64,000 nt of DNA from Clarireedia homoeocarpa (lineage: Eukaryota > Ascomycota > Leotiomycetes > Helotiales > Rutstroemiaceae). Within the stretch, counting starts at the first letter, position 1, and each line of letters opens with the position of its first letter. The notes below the pieces were generated by a model. That model searched no databases. It was given only the letters and a program-made list of their open reading frames with translations, and was not told the DNA's origin. The stretch spans positions 310,001 through 374,000 of the forward strand of contig LNKV01000022.1 in the NCBI GenBank assembly GCA_001465935.1, in the 5' to 3' direction. The position numbers and the translations under genes are program-made. Positions 23,493 to 33,828 of the stretch are shown piece by piece.

Positions 23493-25593
23493 ATGAGCGT
23501 GTGTCGAGATTGATTTCGAATAGGTAGAGAACAGGGTAGAGGCTGAGGTTGAGGTAGAGGTGGAGGATGAGGAGGAGGAGGAGGAAGAAGAAGAGAAGGC
23601 GGGAAAAATGTCGGTTCTAAAGGAGAGGAATACATCGCGTCAGCCAGAACCGATCTCTCTCTCAATTAAATCACGCAGAGCGAAGAAGGCGACGCCAATA
23701 TCCCAGTTCTTTTTTCCGTTTTGGTATTCCCTAACACAGGTCTACGCCATACAAAGTACTGATCGCGCGCCTAGGGACGACAGAGCGCAAAAGTAAGATT
23801 AGGGTGGAGCATTCGATACAAGGAGCTTATCCCAGAAGTGCCCGTAGCGTGAGGAAGGGTGGAGGGGTGTAATGGTGGAAGGGTGTACGGCTTCTTGTGC
23901 CTCTCAATCTACTTCGCATCCTCCTTCCGACGAACACTCCTATTTTAAGGCACGCACGGCACAGTACGAAGTACGAAATACGTGTGGGTTGCTGCTCCAT
24001 CGTTTTGGATAGTGGCCGGCGCGAAATCTGCTAAGAACAAGAACAAGAACGAACAAAAACGTAGAAATCCATCTTCTTCAACTTCGTAGAACACGCACAG
24101 TCGCCCCAGAACAAAAGGAAGGGCACATACTTCGTTTCCTGGACACTGATTCTCGGAGCTGGTGGAACAATTGCTTCGTTATGGTGGTTCATGCATGTGT
24201 CCAACGAAGAACGCAAACGTCGCTGCATGGTTGGCTGGGGCTCGTGTCGCGGCGTTTTGGTGTCTCAAACACAACAAAATAGAAAAAGCAAGGGGACCAT
24301 ATATTGACCTGCTCGCACGACCACTTATTGGAAATTGGAAATCTGGGGATAGCATCGAACCCCGTATTTGCATTGTGGGATTATCCCGTATATATGCTCT
24401 CTTCATAACTACAAAAGTAACTAACTCACTTATTCAGCTTCCTATCGACATCATTCACGCACGTCAAAGTTAATGCTAAGGAGGATGCACAAGTGTCCGC
24501 GTGGTTGACTCTCTCGCCTCATTCAGCATGAAGCTGGATTCACCTGAGATGGGATTTTTTGTCTCATGATTCGAAGGATTTCCGACGTGGGAAGCATCTC
24601 TGTGATCATTGGAGAAGAAGATTTACTCCGAGCCAGCAGCCTACCACCACCTTTATATTAGCCTTCCATGTCCTCGCAGCATACTGTGGCTTCAGGATAC
24701 CACCATCTCAGACAGTCGAATCATCTCAAACAATCAAATCATCTCAAACACTCAAATCGTCTCAAACAATCGCAATACCTCGGGCACCCGTGCAAGCCGT
24801 GCAAGCCGTGCATTACTCGGGCCGGAAGATAATGTGCCAATCATAAAACCAGCACGTACGGTTGAAGAAGGTACAGGTGCCCGCCACAAATGCATTGCCA
24901 GGGGCCGTGATGCACTTCTGTGGAGATCTGCGCACCATACGACAGTCGATCATCCCCCCCCCTCCCCCCCAAATAATACGCCATCTTTCCTTCATTCATG
25001 CTTCTTGATTTTTAAGTTCTCGAGAAAGCGACGCGATCCATCAGGCACCATATAATAGAATAAATGCGAAGCCGAAAGCAAGTTTTCAGCCCTCTTTTAG
25101 AACGCCATCAGCCGCCCAACCGCCCCAAGGATCGATGTGCAATATCTGTGAGGAGTTGGCGTAAACATTTCGCTCTGGCCTTTTTTCTGGTGATTATGAG
25201 ATACTGTACTGTCGCTCTTCGACAGCGTCGCCGTTGGCCTGCTTCTTGACCTCATTATCGTTTTTCTACTTAAAACGTAAGTGACTTGTGATATGCAAGT
25301 TGGTCTCATTCCAAATGTATGATTATTGCTTTGATATGACGATTGTACTGTTGTCAATAACCAGACCCAGTATCAGATACTTGGTCACCGGTACCACGAT
25401 GCAAGGTTAGTTTTATTTCGAGCGAATGACTAATTATAGTGCGGGTGTTTGGACGGTATCACGCTTGGCTCTTTGCCAAGTAATGAGAGTACAACAGGGG
25501 TGACCGGCGAGCGGCTGAAATACATCACCGCTCCTTTTCTATCTAAAACACATTTCTACCCCACCACGAAGTACATGATGAAAATAAACCAAG
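23493..25593. other. Intergenic region, no supported gene
   Basis: It begins with a GAGGA/CTCCT-rich tract (about 23550-23600), probably leader DNA of the F-box/LRR gene. Small repeats occur at about 24715-24775 (TCTCAAACAATCAAATCA) and 24790-24812 (GCAAGCCGT). Open frames overlap on both strands and none looks like protein. Confidence 0.5.
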
Positions 25594-26607
25594 ATGTCTG
25601 CCCAACCACCATCATGTATTATCCTCGGCGATGCTGACCTCTATGGTCTCGGAGTCCGTCTCGCCGTTTATGCCCAAGCACTAACCTACCTCTGCGCAAC
25701 CACGTACTCGCACTCCCCCCGCATGATCCTCGAAATCCCATGTGTGCTGCTCAACGTCTCCATCAACGGCGTCCTCATTCTCCGCGCCTTCCAACACCGG
25801 CTGCGCCCCTTCGATACCATGATGGCTCTCTTCACGGCGGGCACGCTAATGGTCGTTGCCCCAGTTGAGGAAGACGCTTTGTGGGAGAGCAGGGAGAAGA
25901 CGATTGCAGGGAGGATTTTCATGTGGCTGCAGTCGGTTTGTTGGGCTCTTCAGTTGGGGTTTGGGACTTGGGCGGTGATGAATGATTTGAAGGTGGATGT
26001 CGATTCTAACGTAGAAGATTGTCCGGTTTGGATTTATGTGTTCTCTAAGCAGAAGAACTCCGGGTGGGCAATGAATGTTTGGAAGGGGTATTATGGCTTT
26101 AGTGTGATGTTTCTTAGCTTGCGATGGATATGGAGACGAAAGATCGTAAGAGATATAGTCAGAATATTTTGGCTATGGCTTCTTCAATTGTGGAACTATG
26201 TATTTGGCTCCAATTCGAAAACACCTCTAGCGAAGCAATTTTCAAAGCCCATAGAACTGATCAAAATTCCTCCGATCGCCCAACCCCCGCCGGTCCGCTA
26301 TCCGCATGATCCTCAAACAAACCAAATAAGCACCACCCCAGGGAAAGAACAGATAAGGAACTTGAACAAGACTCCTACTTGGCAACTACCAGCAAAGCCA
26401 TCTACGATTAACTCTCGCCCAGAAATTAGCGTTCTGCTCAGCGTCCTCTTTTGGATGATCTTCTTCAACGTCTTGGGCGGTGAGTTTATGATACATTGGA
26501 ACCAGGTCCAGGGAGTCAACTCGTTGGGTTCATCGGGACAGATTCTATCTCTACTTGGGGGAACTTTCACTTTGGCACAGTTTATCTGGACTATTAGTGG
26601 ACTTTAA
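25594..26607 (+). CDS. Fungal multi-pass integral membrane protein (337 aa)
   Basis: An intronless frame from ATG at 25594. The start ILGDADLYGLGVRLAVYAQ matches, from memory, a family of fungal polytopic membrane proteins of unknown role. Hydrophobic segments lie near residues 17-38, 44-65, 75-92, 108-127, 165-180, 188-205, 280-305 and 312-335, so about seven passes. A polar loop of ~75 residues (Pro/Thr/Gln-rich) separates the sixth and last helices. No enzyme motif is visible. The downstream DNA turns AT-rich at once. Confidence 0.75.
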   Translation: MSAQPPSCIILGDADLYGLGVRLAVYAQALTYLCATTYSHSPRMILEIPCVLLNVSINGVLILRAFQHRLRPFDTMMALFTAGTLMVVAPVEEDALWESREKTIAGRIFMWLQSVCWALQLGFGTWAVMNDLKVDVDSNVEDCPVWIYVFSKQKNSGWAMNVWKGYYGFSVMFLSLRWIWRRKIVRDIVRIFWLWLLQLWNYVFGSNSKTPLAKQFSKPIELIKIPPIAQPPPVRYPHDPQTNQISTTPGKEQIRNLNKTPTWQLPAKPSTINSRPEISVLLSVLFWMIFFNVLGGEFMIHWNQVQGVNSLGSSGQILSLLGGTFTLAQFIWTISGL

Positions 26608-27569
26608 TTGGGTTCGGGTGGTTGATGTGGGTGTAAGGAGTTGAAAATCCGTTTCTTTTTGGGGGGGGGGAAGTATAGATGGGTAGAATACCGCTAACAC
26701 TTTGTTAATTGATATTAGTAGTCTAATGTCTACTTTATTTAACTTATTAAATTCACATATTTATCCAAAGCAGTAATATATATACGTCTCTTTCGATGTT
26801 AATCCTATATTATATTAAACATGAATTTGAATAATGTTTTATCTTTATAACCTGTGGGCTGTTCGCCCTAGAGCACTGCTGGGAAAGCCTCAAGACTTCG
26901 GAACAGTATTATGAAGAACGAACCTCGGTTTGATATGGTAAAGGTTTTCAAGCCAACATCGCTGACTGCGTCTCAGTTCAACACGAAATAGACAGATTCA
27001 CTTCCAGATGCATGCCAATTCATTGACTGACTAAACGTCAGTGGCAGACCAAGTACTCTTATCACCATCTGTTTCCATCCTCATCTCGACGCTCCAATCA
27101 TCTGGAGCACCATGGGATGGATGGCTCACGCCGTACACGTCTTTGAGGCTATATGAGATGTCGCAAAAGCACCGCCGTATTCATCGCAAGAAAAGTGGAT
27201 CTCAGCCAGACGTTCGTCAATCGGCATGGTTGTAGCGGTGGTCAGGTTGAAGTCGTAGGTAATCTTACTTTGAGATATCTACGGGAGCTCGAGAATTTGC
27301 TGGAACTGGCCAGTAAAATAATATAAGAAATTGTTATATAACTGAATTGAAAATATTTCATATATAATTAAAGAAAGACGAGACTAAAACTATTTAGCAA
27401 ATCTGATTAGTCTATTAAAAATAATAGTAATACAACTTATTATATATAAAGTGACTTTGTTAATAATTGATTTAAGTCTTCTAATTAATATATAATAACA
27501 ATACTCTTTTCATTGTAAATGAAGGTGAGAGTAGGTAGTATGTAGTAATGAGTTATTCTCTTCAACTTA
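26608..27569. other. AT-rich intergenic segment
   Basis: Two AT-rich blocks (about 26690-26850 and 27300-27540, with TATATAATTA and TTAATA runs) flank a more balanced stretch. No gene is supported. The texture would fit repeat-induced mutation of old repeats, but no source repeat is recognisable. Confidence 0.5.
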
Positions 27570-29383
27570 TTAGTTTGTAAGTGCTTTTATATCTACCTTC
27601 GCAACAACCCTCTTCTGAAACTCACTAGCAAAATCATCTCTTAGTAAATGATCTTCTAAATCTCTACTCAAACACGTTACAACAGCCTCCTGGTAAGAAG
27701 ATCCCATTCGGTGGCCCAATCGCGTCTCGGCGTAACGTAGGAAAGTCTCTCTGATCAAATTTCCTGGCACGCCTTCCGTGGGACAGACCCCGTTGAATTG
27801 CGCATCGACGATGTCGTCGTGGATTTCCTTGGCCGTTTGCCAGAGACCTATCTCTAGAAGTACGACACCCAGAGAGTAGATGTCATGTATTTTCGTGAAA
27901 CTAACGGTTGGAGGACCATATCTCTGAGGATGTCGATATACATCGTATTCGATATCGAGAGCGCGTGCTAATAGACGTGTACCGGCAGCCACGGGCCGAG
28001 ACATTTCAAAGTCAGTCAAAAATGGGCTGCCGAACATGAACTCGCTATCTTCCTTGTTCGAGAAAAACTTGATAGCATGAGCTCTGATGCTCTTGTGTAG
28101 CCAGTCATCGGAATGAAATGCCCCAATAGACCGTGCTACGAGCCGTGCAACCAAAAAACGCTGCTTCAGGTCTAGTTTGAAAGAGGCCTCATCACCCTCA
28201 TTCAGAATGAGATCGTGCAGGCTCTTGGGTGGCTTCTCGCTAGCTTCGTCTGGATAGTCAAAGAGAAAAGCGCATTTGACTCGAGATAGATCCCACGCAT
28301 AAGCATTCAATCGTAGTGTTCCGAATTTGTAGTTTCCTGCAGTTCGCAGAAGTTGCGCAAGTTGAGGCGCGTAAGTTTCTCTCATTACACTTGAAATTTT
28401 CTCATCAGAACCTTGGGTCACAGCTATACCGCTTGTTTTTTCCTCGACAAGGATCCTTGGGTTCTTAATCAATGATTCGGCGCTCTCCCACGATATTGAA
28501 ATCTCTGCTTTACGTTAGCGAGATTCCCTTCCTCAGGCAAGGGTATTAAATCACCATCAACGACCTTCTCCGGTTTCTTACTCAAATTCGACAATGCGAT
28601 ATGACCCGCAAACACACTACTGCTGTTTCCGCCTCCTAGTTGTAGACGATCCTGAAGTGTCTGGTCCGCGGTAATACCGAAGCCACGAAGGAGCAACCCA
28701 AGCGAGCCTTCAAGGTCGTCATTCCATTCCCTGAATTTCTTAAGTATATCTCTTACTTCTCCTTCGTGAAGAGCCACTGAACTCCTGGGGGCAGGCTTGT
28801 CAAAGGGGACCTCTCTTTGGGGCCTTTATTTGATTTGGAAGTTCCTAAACTGATATTGAAGAAAGACCATCCTTTCCGATTCCCTTTCTGGTTCGGCTTT
28901 CCCTCTTGTACGACTTTATTAACGTCAGTCGGCTTCGTCTCGAGAGAATCTGTATCTTCCATCTGAGCTGATGGCTTTGGAGCGTCGGGGGTCTGTTTTG
29001 TTTGACCATTGTTGTCTTTGGTTGCTGCAAGCCTTGTGTATTCAGCGAGGATCTTTTGCAGCTCTGCTAATTGTTTCTGGGCAATCTGGAGATAGTCCTG
29101 CAGGTCATTAGTCGATGAACCCCCTCCCCACCGGAAAGGAACTATTTCTTACCGGCTTGACAGACTCGAGAAAGTTTATGTTCGGTTCCGTTCTATCACC
29201 ACCACCTAATATCTTGGAATATTCGCTCAATCGAAGGATTTGAAAGTCAAATTGAGTCGTCAGGCTAGACTGTTCGGTTCGGAAGTGCTTGATAGTGTGG
29301 ATCGTGTCTCGAATGAATATTGCTGTGCTATACACGTCTTTAAATGCCGCAATAACGCCGAAGGCAGTCGAGATAGGCTCCAT
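27570..29383 (-). pseudogene. HeLo-domain/pseudokinase protein gene with two frame breaks
   Basis: Exon 1 (29383-29153) encodes an N-terminal HeLo-like helix (ISTAFGVIAAFKDVY...). A GT-AG intron (29152-29098) leads to exon 2, which reaches LFTKEK and a TAA at 28753-28755. The expected continuation VRDILKKFREWNDDLEG is one base out of frame and stops at 28469. The C-terminal kinase-like domain lies in a third frame: HSDDWLHKSIRAHAIKFF (catalytic-loop position, Asp replaced), FLTDFEMSR (DFG position) and IHDIYSLGVVLLEIGLW. Introns cannot repair either break. Together the pieces (about 590 residues) match the layout of fungal HeLo/DUF7580 non-self-recognition proteins. It is divergent to the kinase at 30419. 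It is a decayed gene unless the assembly has indels. Confidence 0.65.
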
Positions 29384-29774
29384 CTTGTTTGCTAGATCCG
29401 TTTTGTATTTTCTCGAGTTATTGTATATAAGAGTTCAGATCAAGAGAAGATATATATTCTAGTCTATAGACAAACATTTGAGATTCACAAATAGACTTAA
29501 TCTATTGACTAATAAACAAGTTTATAAACTGATTGTAATAGATTGATCAATAGGGAATCGTGAAGAATTTACTAAGAAATCGGATACAGAACATAGAGTT
29601 TATTCTGGGTCCAAACTAATTGTTGTCTATCTTATAAGCCTAACTGATTCTCTTTAATACCTAATTGTTTACACTTTACTGGGGTAGTTATTTCTGATTA
29701 CCCCGCTTTCCTTAGTCGGCCTGGGTTATCCCTAGCCAAGTTCTGTGATTGAACTTATGATACTGATCAATTAA

Positions 29775-29813
29775 TCGTCGGCGTTTACGGAAGAGTCACG
29801 CGAACGCCGACGA
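29775..29813. repeat. GC-rich perfect 11-bp inverted repeat
   Basis: TCGTCGGCGTT (29775-29785) and AACGCCGACGA (29803-29813) are perfect complements with a 17-base spacer. It stands out because the surrounding kilobase is AT-rich. Confidence 0.8.
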
Positions 29814-30088
29814 CTAGGTTTTTAGCTAATCTAATTTATCAGTTAATAGATCTAATAATTACTACTATATTTATATAAAACAATATTAATTTATATGATA
29901 ATTAATCCAGTAGTATAAATTTTCTGTTACTTACTTTTTCTTTAATATTTTTTATTTATTTTATTATTATTTTTCAAAATTGATGTCTTTTTAATAATTA
30001 TACTTCTTAACAATATGTATCTTTTTATATAGTATCGTGACATATCAGATACCTTTTCAGCTCTTGAGGAATTGCTGAGTTGGCATCA

Positions 30089-30250
30089 CCTGCATTGTGG
30101 CGCTCTTCTCAGTCACTCAGAGGTTGTAGAACCTAATAATTCTCCACTCATGCAACCCAAAGTTAGTATTACTTGCATTGTGGCGTCTCTTTCAGCTACG
30201 CAGAAGTTGCAGAACCCAATAATTCCACACGTATACAATGTAACCTAAAT
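30089..30250. repeat. Diverged ~80-bp tandem duplication
   Basis: Two segments share TGCATTGTGGCG, CAGA(G/A)GTTG(T/C)AGAACC and AATAATTC in the same order, starting at about 30089 and 30172. They differ mostly by transitions. Confidence 0.65.
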
Positions 30251-30418
30251 TCGAACTGCCGAGTAGTGAGTGAGCGGGGTTCTCACTATACTCGGTGTAT
30301 TATTGCCATTTCACGATGTTTGCTCGTTTCTAAATGTACTACATTCTCTGGAGTTATGCTTACCCAAGAGCTGTTCTCTGCTTCCATAACTCTGTAGCTG
30401 CTGCAGTCAAGCTTGACA

Positions 30419-33400
30419 ATGTCATCAGCATCCAGTGGAAAGAGATACGATCGTACAAGAAATCGTAAAAAAAAAGGTCAGCGATGGAAACAGCCTTCAC
30501 CTCCAGCCTCACGACTCTGGAAAGTCCTCAACGAGCGCAGCAACGACCATACGGCAGTTCTGGAACGTTTAATAAAGACATTGGAGGATTGCGAGGTCCC
30601 TGGGCCTCAACTCTTCCGCCTTGAAAGTGAATTCTCAACACCTCTCGGGGAGGGAGGTGATGGAAATGTTCGCTGTGTCAACGAGAAGAGTGCAGATCTG
30701 TTCCGGAAGGACAAAAGAATTAGGGCGAGGTGGCGATTCGACCTGATTGCCATCAAGCAACACCAGAGGTCGACAGATATTCGGCAGATACCAAGTAGAC
30801 GTACACGCTTGCAACCTGGAGTACCTCCGGAGCCTGATCGACGGACACTTGCTGACCGCTTCCGCGCAGCAGAGTGTGAAGTTCTGGCCTTATCTCCAGA
30901 AATATTTCGAGGCCACCCCAACATTGTTCAATTGAAAGGATGGGGTCTCTGTCTCGACACCATCGAGCAAAAAGGGAGTACCTGCTGCGGTCCTCTCCAA
31001 ATGCCGCTCCTCATCCTCGAGCGCGCACCGATGAATTTCACCCAATTTTTGCAAAGAAGTTTCTCAGGTAGAACACGTGAACAAGATCCAGAAAGCGGAG
31101 GCTTAAACCAGCCAGAATGGCATCACGGGGCAGAGTTTAGGAGGAAAGAGTCTTTCTGGAGCCATCTGGCTAATTGGATAGGCGTCGGAGAAGATCAGTA
31201 CGAGACTGTGCGACTCCTCTGCATTGACGTCGGACACGGCCTACAGGCACTTCACGACAACAAGTTTACTCACGGAGATCTTAAGCCAGACAACATTTTG
31301 ATATTCCGCAAAGGTCCGAAGTGGACGGCCAAGCTGTGTGATTTTGGGTGTGCACGAGGCCAAGAAAACAAAAATTCAGTTATTGAAACGGATAAAAACA
31401 CAGATCAGAATACAGATATATTCAAAGATATCACAACGCCTGCAAAACCACGTTCTGAACCGCATGCGAAAGAAAGCTATCGCGGTACAGATGGATGGCT
31501 GCCACCAATGTCTGAGGCTGATGATACGCATGACTATGAAGGTCTTCGTAGGTGTGATATCTATGTTTATGGTCTGGTTGTGTGGAGCGCATTTTATTTA
31601 AGAGGTGAACCTCCAGAGCATCCAAACATTGAAAATGCAAAGCAGATCAGCGAAATGTTTCGTGAACGTTGGAAGTGGTTTCCAGGGAGCCGCCAATGGC
31701 TGACGGACAAGATTGATGCAGTATTTGAGGGCACTCTAGAAGACAAAGAAAGAAGAACAACTGCACCCTGGCAGAATTTATACACCAGCCATACCAAGGC
31801 CACAAGATATTTGGTGAACTCCCACATCTCAACCCCCCAGGCGCCCCGGTCAGATAACAGACTTACAAAGTTTTCAATCTCCACAGAAGCAAATTCGATA
31901 GTAACAAGTCACTTGCCAGTTCAACCTCCCTTGACATTGGATATGAAATCAGAGTATGTGAGAAGAGAATGGTGGACAGGTAATAGCGTGACAGATGCGA
32001 TTGTTCCTGATGAAAGCTCGAAGGCACCTACAAGAAATCTTACGGAAAGCACAGCCTCCAGTCAAATATTAAAATCTACGCAACATAAAACTTCGCGTGG
32101 ACCTGAAAGTTATTCAGGAGATAACCCAGAGGATGACTCAGAAGACAGAATATCCAATTTCGTTTCGTCAGCACCACTAGCTTTAGACGACAACTTATTT
32201 AGCAACGATTTGTTTCAAGGCCAAAAGCGCCGCGGAGATGTGCATATTTTATATCAAGAATTTTTGATGAATCTATCAATTTGGCCTGAAGAGGGGAGCC
32301 CTACAAATCTTTACTGTCTGGCTCGTTTTCGCAGTCGAATACCACTGGAATGGTGGATCAAGTCAGAACCCAAAGAGAATATCGTTGAGCGAGCCCTTCA
32401 AGTTTACCCTGCTGTGGACATTTGTACTCTTGCATGGCTGTGTAATGGACCCATTGGTGGGCTAGAAGTGAGAATTCTCTCCGGAAACAACGATACCTGG
32501 AAGATTATTGCATCCAGCGACTTCTTGAATGAATCACAGAGATTAGAACGGTTCTTGCTTCTCCTACAGTTCGGAGTTCGTGTTGAGCAACATCTAGACA
32601 CTGGGTCGGGAGGACTTAATAGGACTATTCTAACGCAATACATTCGAAATTGCAGACCAGCAACGTATCCTGTCATTATCAAGGAAATTTGTCGACGAAT
32701 CAACCGAATTCTTAATATGGAGCGTACTGCAACAAGTACTAAGGATTATTTGACTATCAATGCAGCAAAAGATCTAGGACGGATCAACAACACACTCCCT
32801 GATCTGTGGAATCAGTTTATTAACCAGTCGACGGACGTTGGGGCCAGCGAAAATGCTCACGAGCGGATACCTCTTATTCAAAATAGCCCATTACTTCCAG
32901 GTTGGAAGAAGCACACTATATCCCAGGGGAAGGGGGCAACAACAGAGTGGTATGAAGACGAATATACCCACTCAATCACTCTAAAGGAACCCAAAATCAG
33001 TCTCATAGGCCTTCGCCAGGTGAAGATTGGCTTTCTGGATCCCAAAATGGGGAGCTCATGCTACCTTGATCTTGCACCTTACATGATGCCGGGAATGGAC
33101 ATACAGTCAGATAGGGGCCTTGACGGGGATGCAACAGACCGTTTTCCTTACTATGACGATGATTGGTTTGCTCATGAATGGAGAACTATACCACCGCACA
33201 AGGATGTCCTCAAAGACCTGAGAGAGATCACTTCTTTCACCATTCGAATCCCTGAGCTTGGCATCTGGGACTTTCTAGTGGGAGCTGTTGAGTGGGGCAT
33301 TGAGGGTTTGAGAATTATCTTCAGTCTACTTTGGGTGGTCATCAAAATCTTGTTGGTCTTACTAGCCATTATTAGTTGCGTTTTGTTATTCGTTGGCTTG

Positions 33401-33721
33401 GTATGGGTACTCATGCCCGCACTTCTTCTTGCTGGCAACGTTCTGTTTATCTTCACCATCTTGATGGTATGTTTTTTATGGACGGCATACGATAGTAGTG
33501 GACACCGAGATGATGATAGAGCACACGCATTTCTTTTCATATCTATTACTATTTCGGTTGCTGCAGGTATCGCTATGCTTATCTGGGAGATTCGAAACCC
33601 ATGCCCTGGTAGCAGCGACAAGGGAACTTGGAAAAATGGAGACGAATGTGTCGTTTGTCCAGAGTTTATTTGGAATTATCTTGGTTGTACACCTTTGAAA
33701 GATAGAAAAAGTAGTGGGTGA
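30419..33721 (+). CDS. Protein kinase with degenerate WW motif and C-terminal membrane domain (1,100 aa)
   Basis: Intronless; the first ATG is at 30419. The kinase core looks active: Gly loop LGEGGDGNV (~res 76-84), Lys in LIAIKQ (~113), Glu in AAECEV (~151), HGDLKPDNILI (~285-295), DFG in LCDFGCARG (~308-310), and CDIYVYGLVVW as helix F. Large inserts follow the hinge and the DFG. A polar linker (~430-620) precedes an ordered region. At ~823-858 LLPGWKKH...EWYEDEYTHSIT...EP follows the WW-domain pattern with the second Trp replaced by Leu. The C-terminus has four or five hydrophobic segments (~960-1065) and a Cys-rich tail. Similar modules occur in fungal incompatibility-type proteins. The membrane location is inferred from the helices. 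Confidence 0.85.
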   Translation: MSSASSGKRYDRTRNRKKKGQRWKQPSPPASRLWKVLNERSNDHTAVLERLIKTLEDCEVPGPQLFRLESEFSTPLGEGGDGNVRCVNEKSADLFRKDKRIRARWRFDLIAIKQHQRSTDIRQIPSRRTRLQPGVPPEPDRRTLADRFRAAECEVLALSPEIFRGHPNIVQLKGWGLCLDTIEQKGSTCCGPLQMPLLILERAPMNFTQFLQRSFSGRTREQDPESGGLNQPEWHHGAEFRRKESFWSHLANWIGVGEDQYETVRLLCIDVGHGLQALHDNKFTHGDLKPDNILIFRKGPKWTAKLCDFGCARGQENKNSVIETDKNTDQNTDIFKDITTPAKPRSEPHAKESYRGTDGWLPPMSEADDTHDYEGLRRCDIYVYGLVVWSAFYLRGEPPEHPNIENAKQISEMFRERWKWFPGSRQWLTDKIDAVFEGTLEDKERRTTAPWQNLYTSHTKATRYLVNSHISTPQAPRSDNRLTKFSISTEANSIVTSHLPVQPPLTLDMKSEYVRREWWTGNSVTDAIVPDESSKAPTRNLTESTASSQILKSTQHKTSRGPESYSGDNPEDDSEDRISNFVSSAPLALDDNLFSNDLFQGQKRRGDVHILYQEFLMNLSIWPEEGSPTNLYCLARFRSRIPLEWWIKSEPKENIVERALQVYPAVDICTLAWLCNGPIGGLEVRILSGNNDTWKIIASSDFLNESQRLERFLLLLQFGVRVEQHLDTGSGGLNRTILTQYIRNCRPATYPVIIKEICRRINRILNMERTATSTKDYLTINAAKDLGRINNTLPDLWNQFINQSTDVGASENAHERIPLIQNSPLLPGWKKHTISQGKGATTEWYEDEYTHSITLKEPKISLIGLRQVKIGFLDPKMGSSCYLDLAPYMMPGMDIQSDRGLDGDATDRFPYYDDDWFAHEWRTIPPHKDVLKDLREITSFTIRIPELGIWDFLVGAVEWGIEGLRIIFSLLWVVIKILLVLLAIISCVLLFVGLVWVLMPALLLAGNVLFIFTILMVCFLWTAYDSSGHRDDDRAHAFLFISITISVAAGIAMLIWEIRNPCPGSSDKGTWKNGDECVVCPEFIWNYLGCTPLKDRKSSG

Positions 33722-33828
33722 TAGTCATGGAGTAATATCTTGAGATTAATGGACTAAATTCTATCATTCAGGATTTGGTATCTCTTGTAATTACTCTGTA
33801 ATTTTCAAATGAAAAATCACAATGTATC

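Larger units (their letters stand above)
29384..30418. promoter_or_regulatory. Divergent AT-rich promoter region between HeLo and kinase genes
   Basis: About 1 kb separates two divergent start codons. It is strongly AT-rich except for a GC-rich hairpin at 29775-29813 and a diverged ~80-bp duplication at 30089-30250. A shared control region is inferred from position only. Confidence 0.4.

Noticed and set aside
27041..27235. 64-codon plus-strand frame
   Set aside because: It is short and isolated in AT-rich decayed DNA with no recognisable motif.
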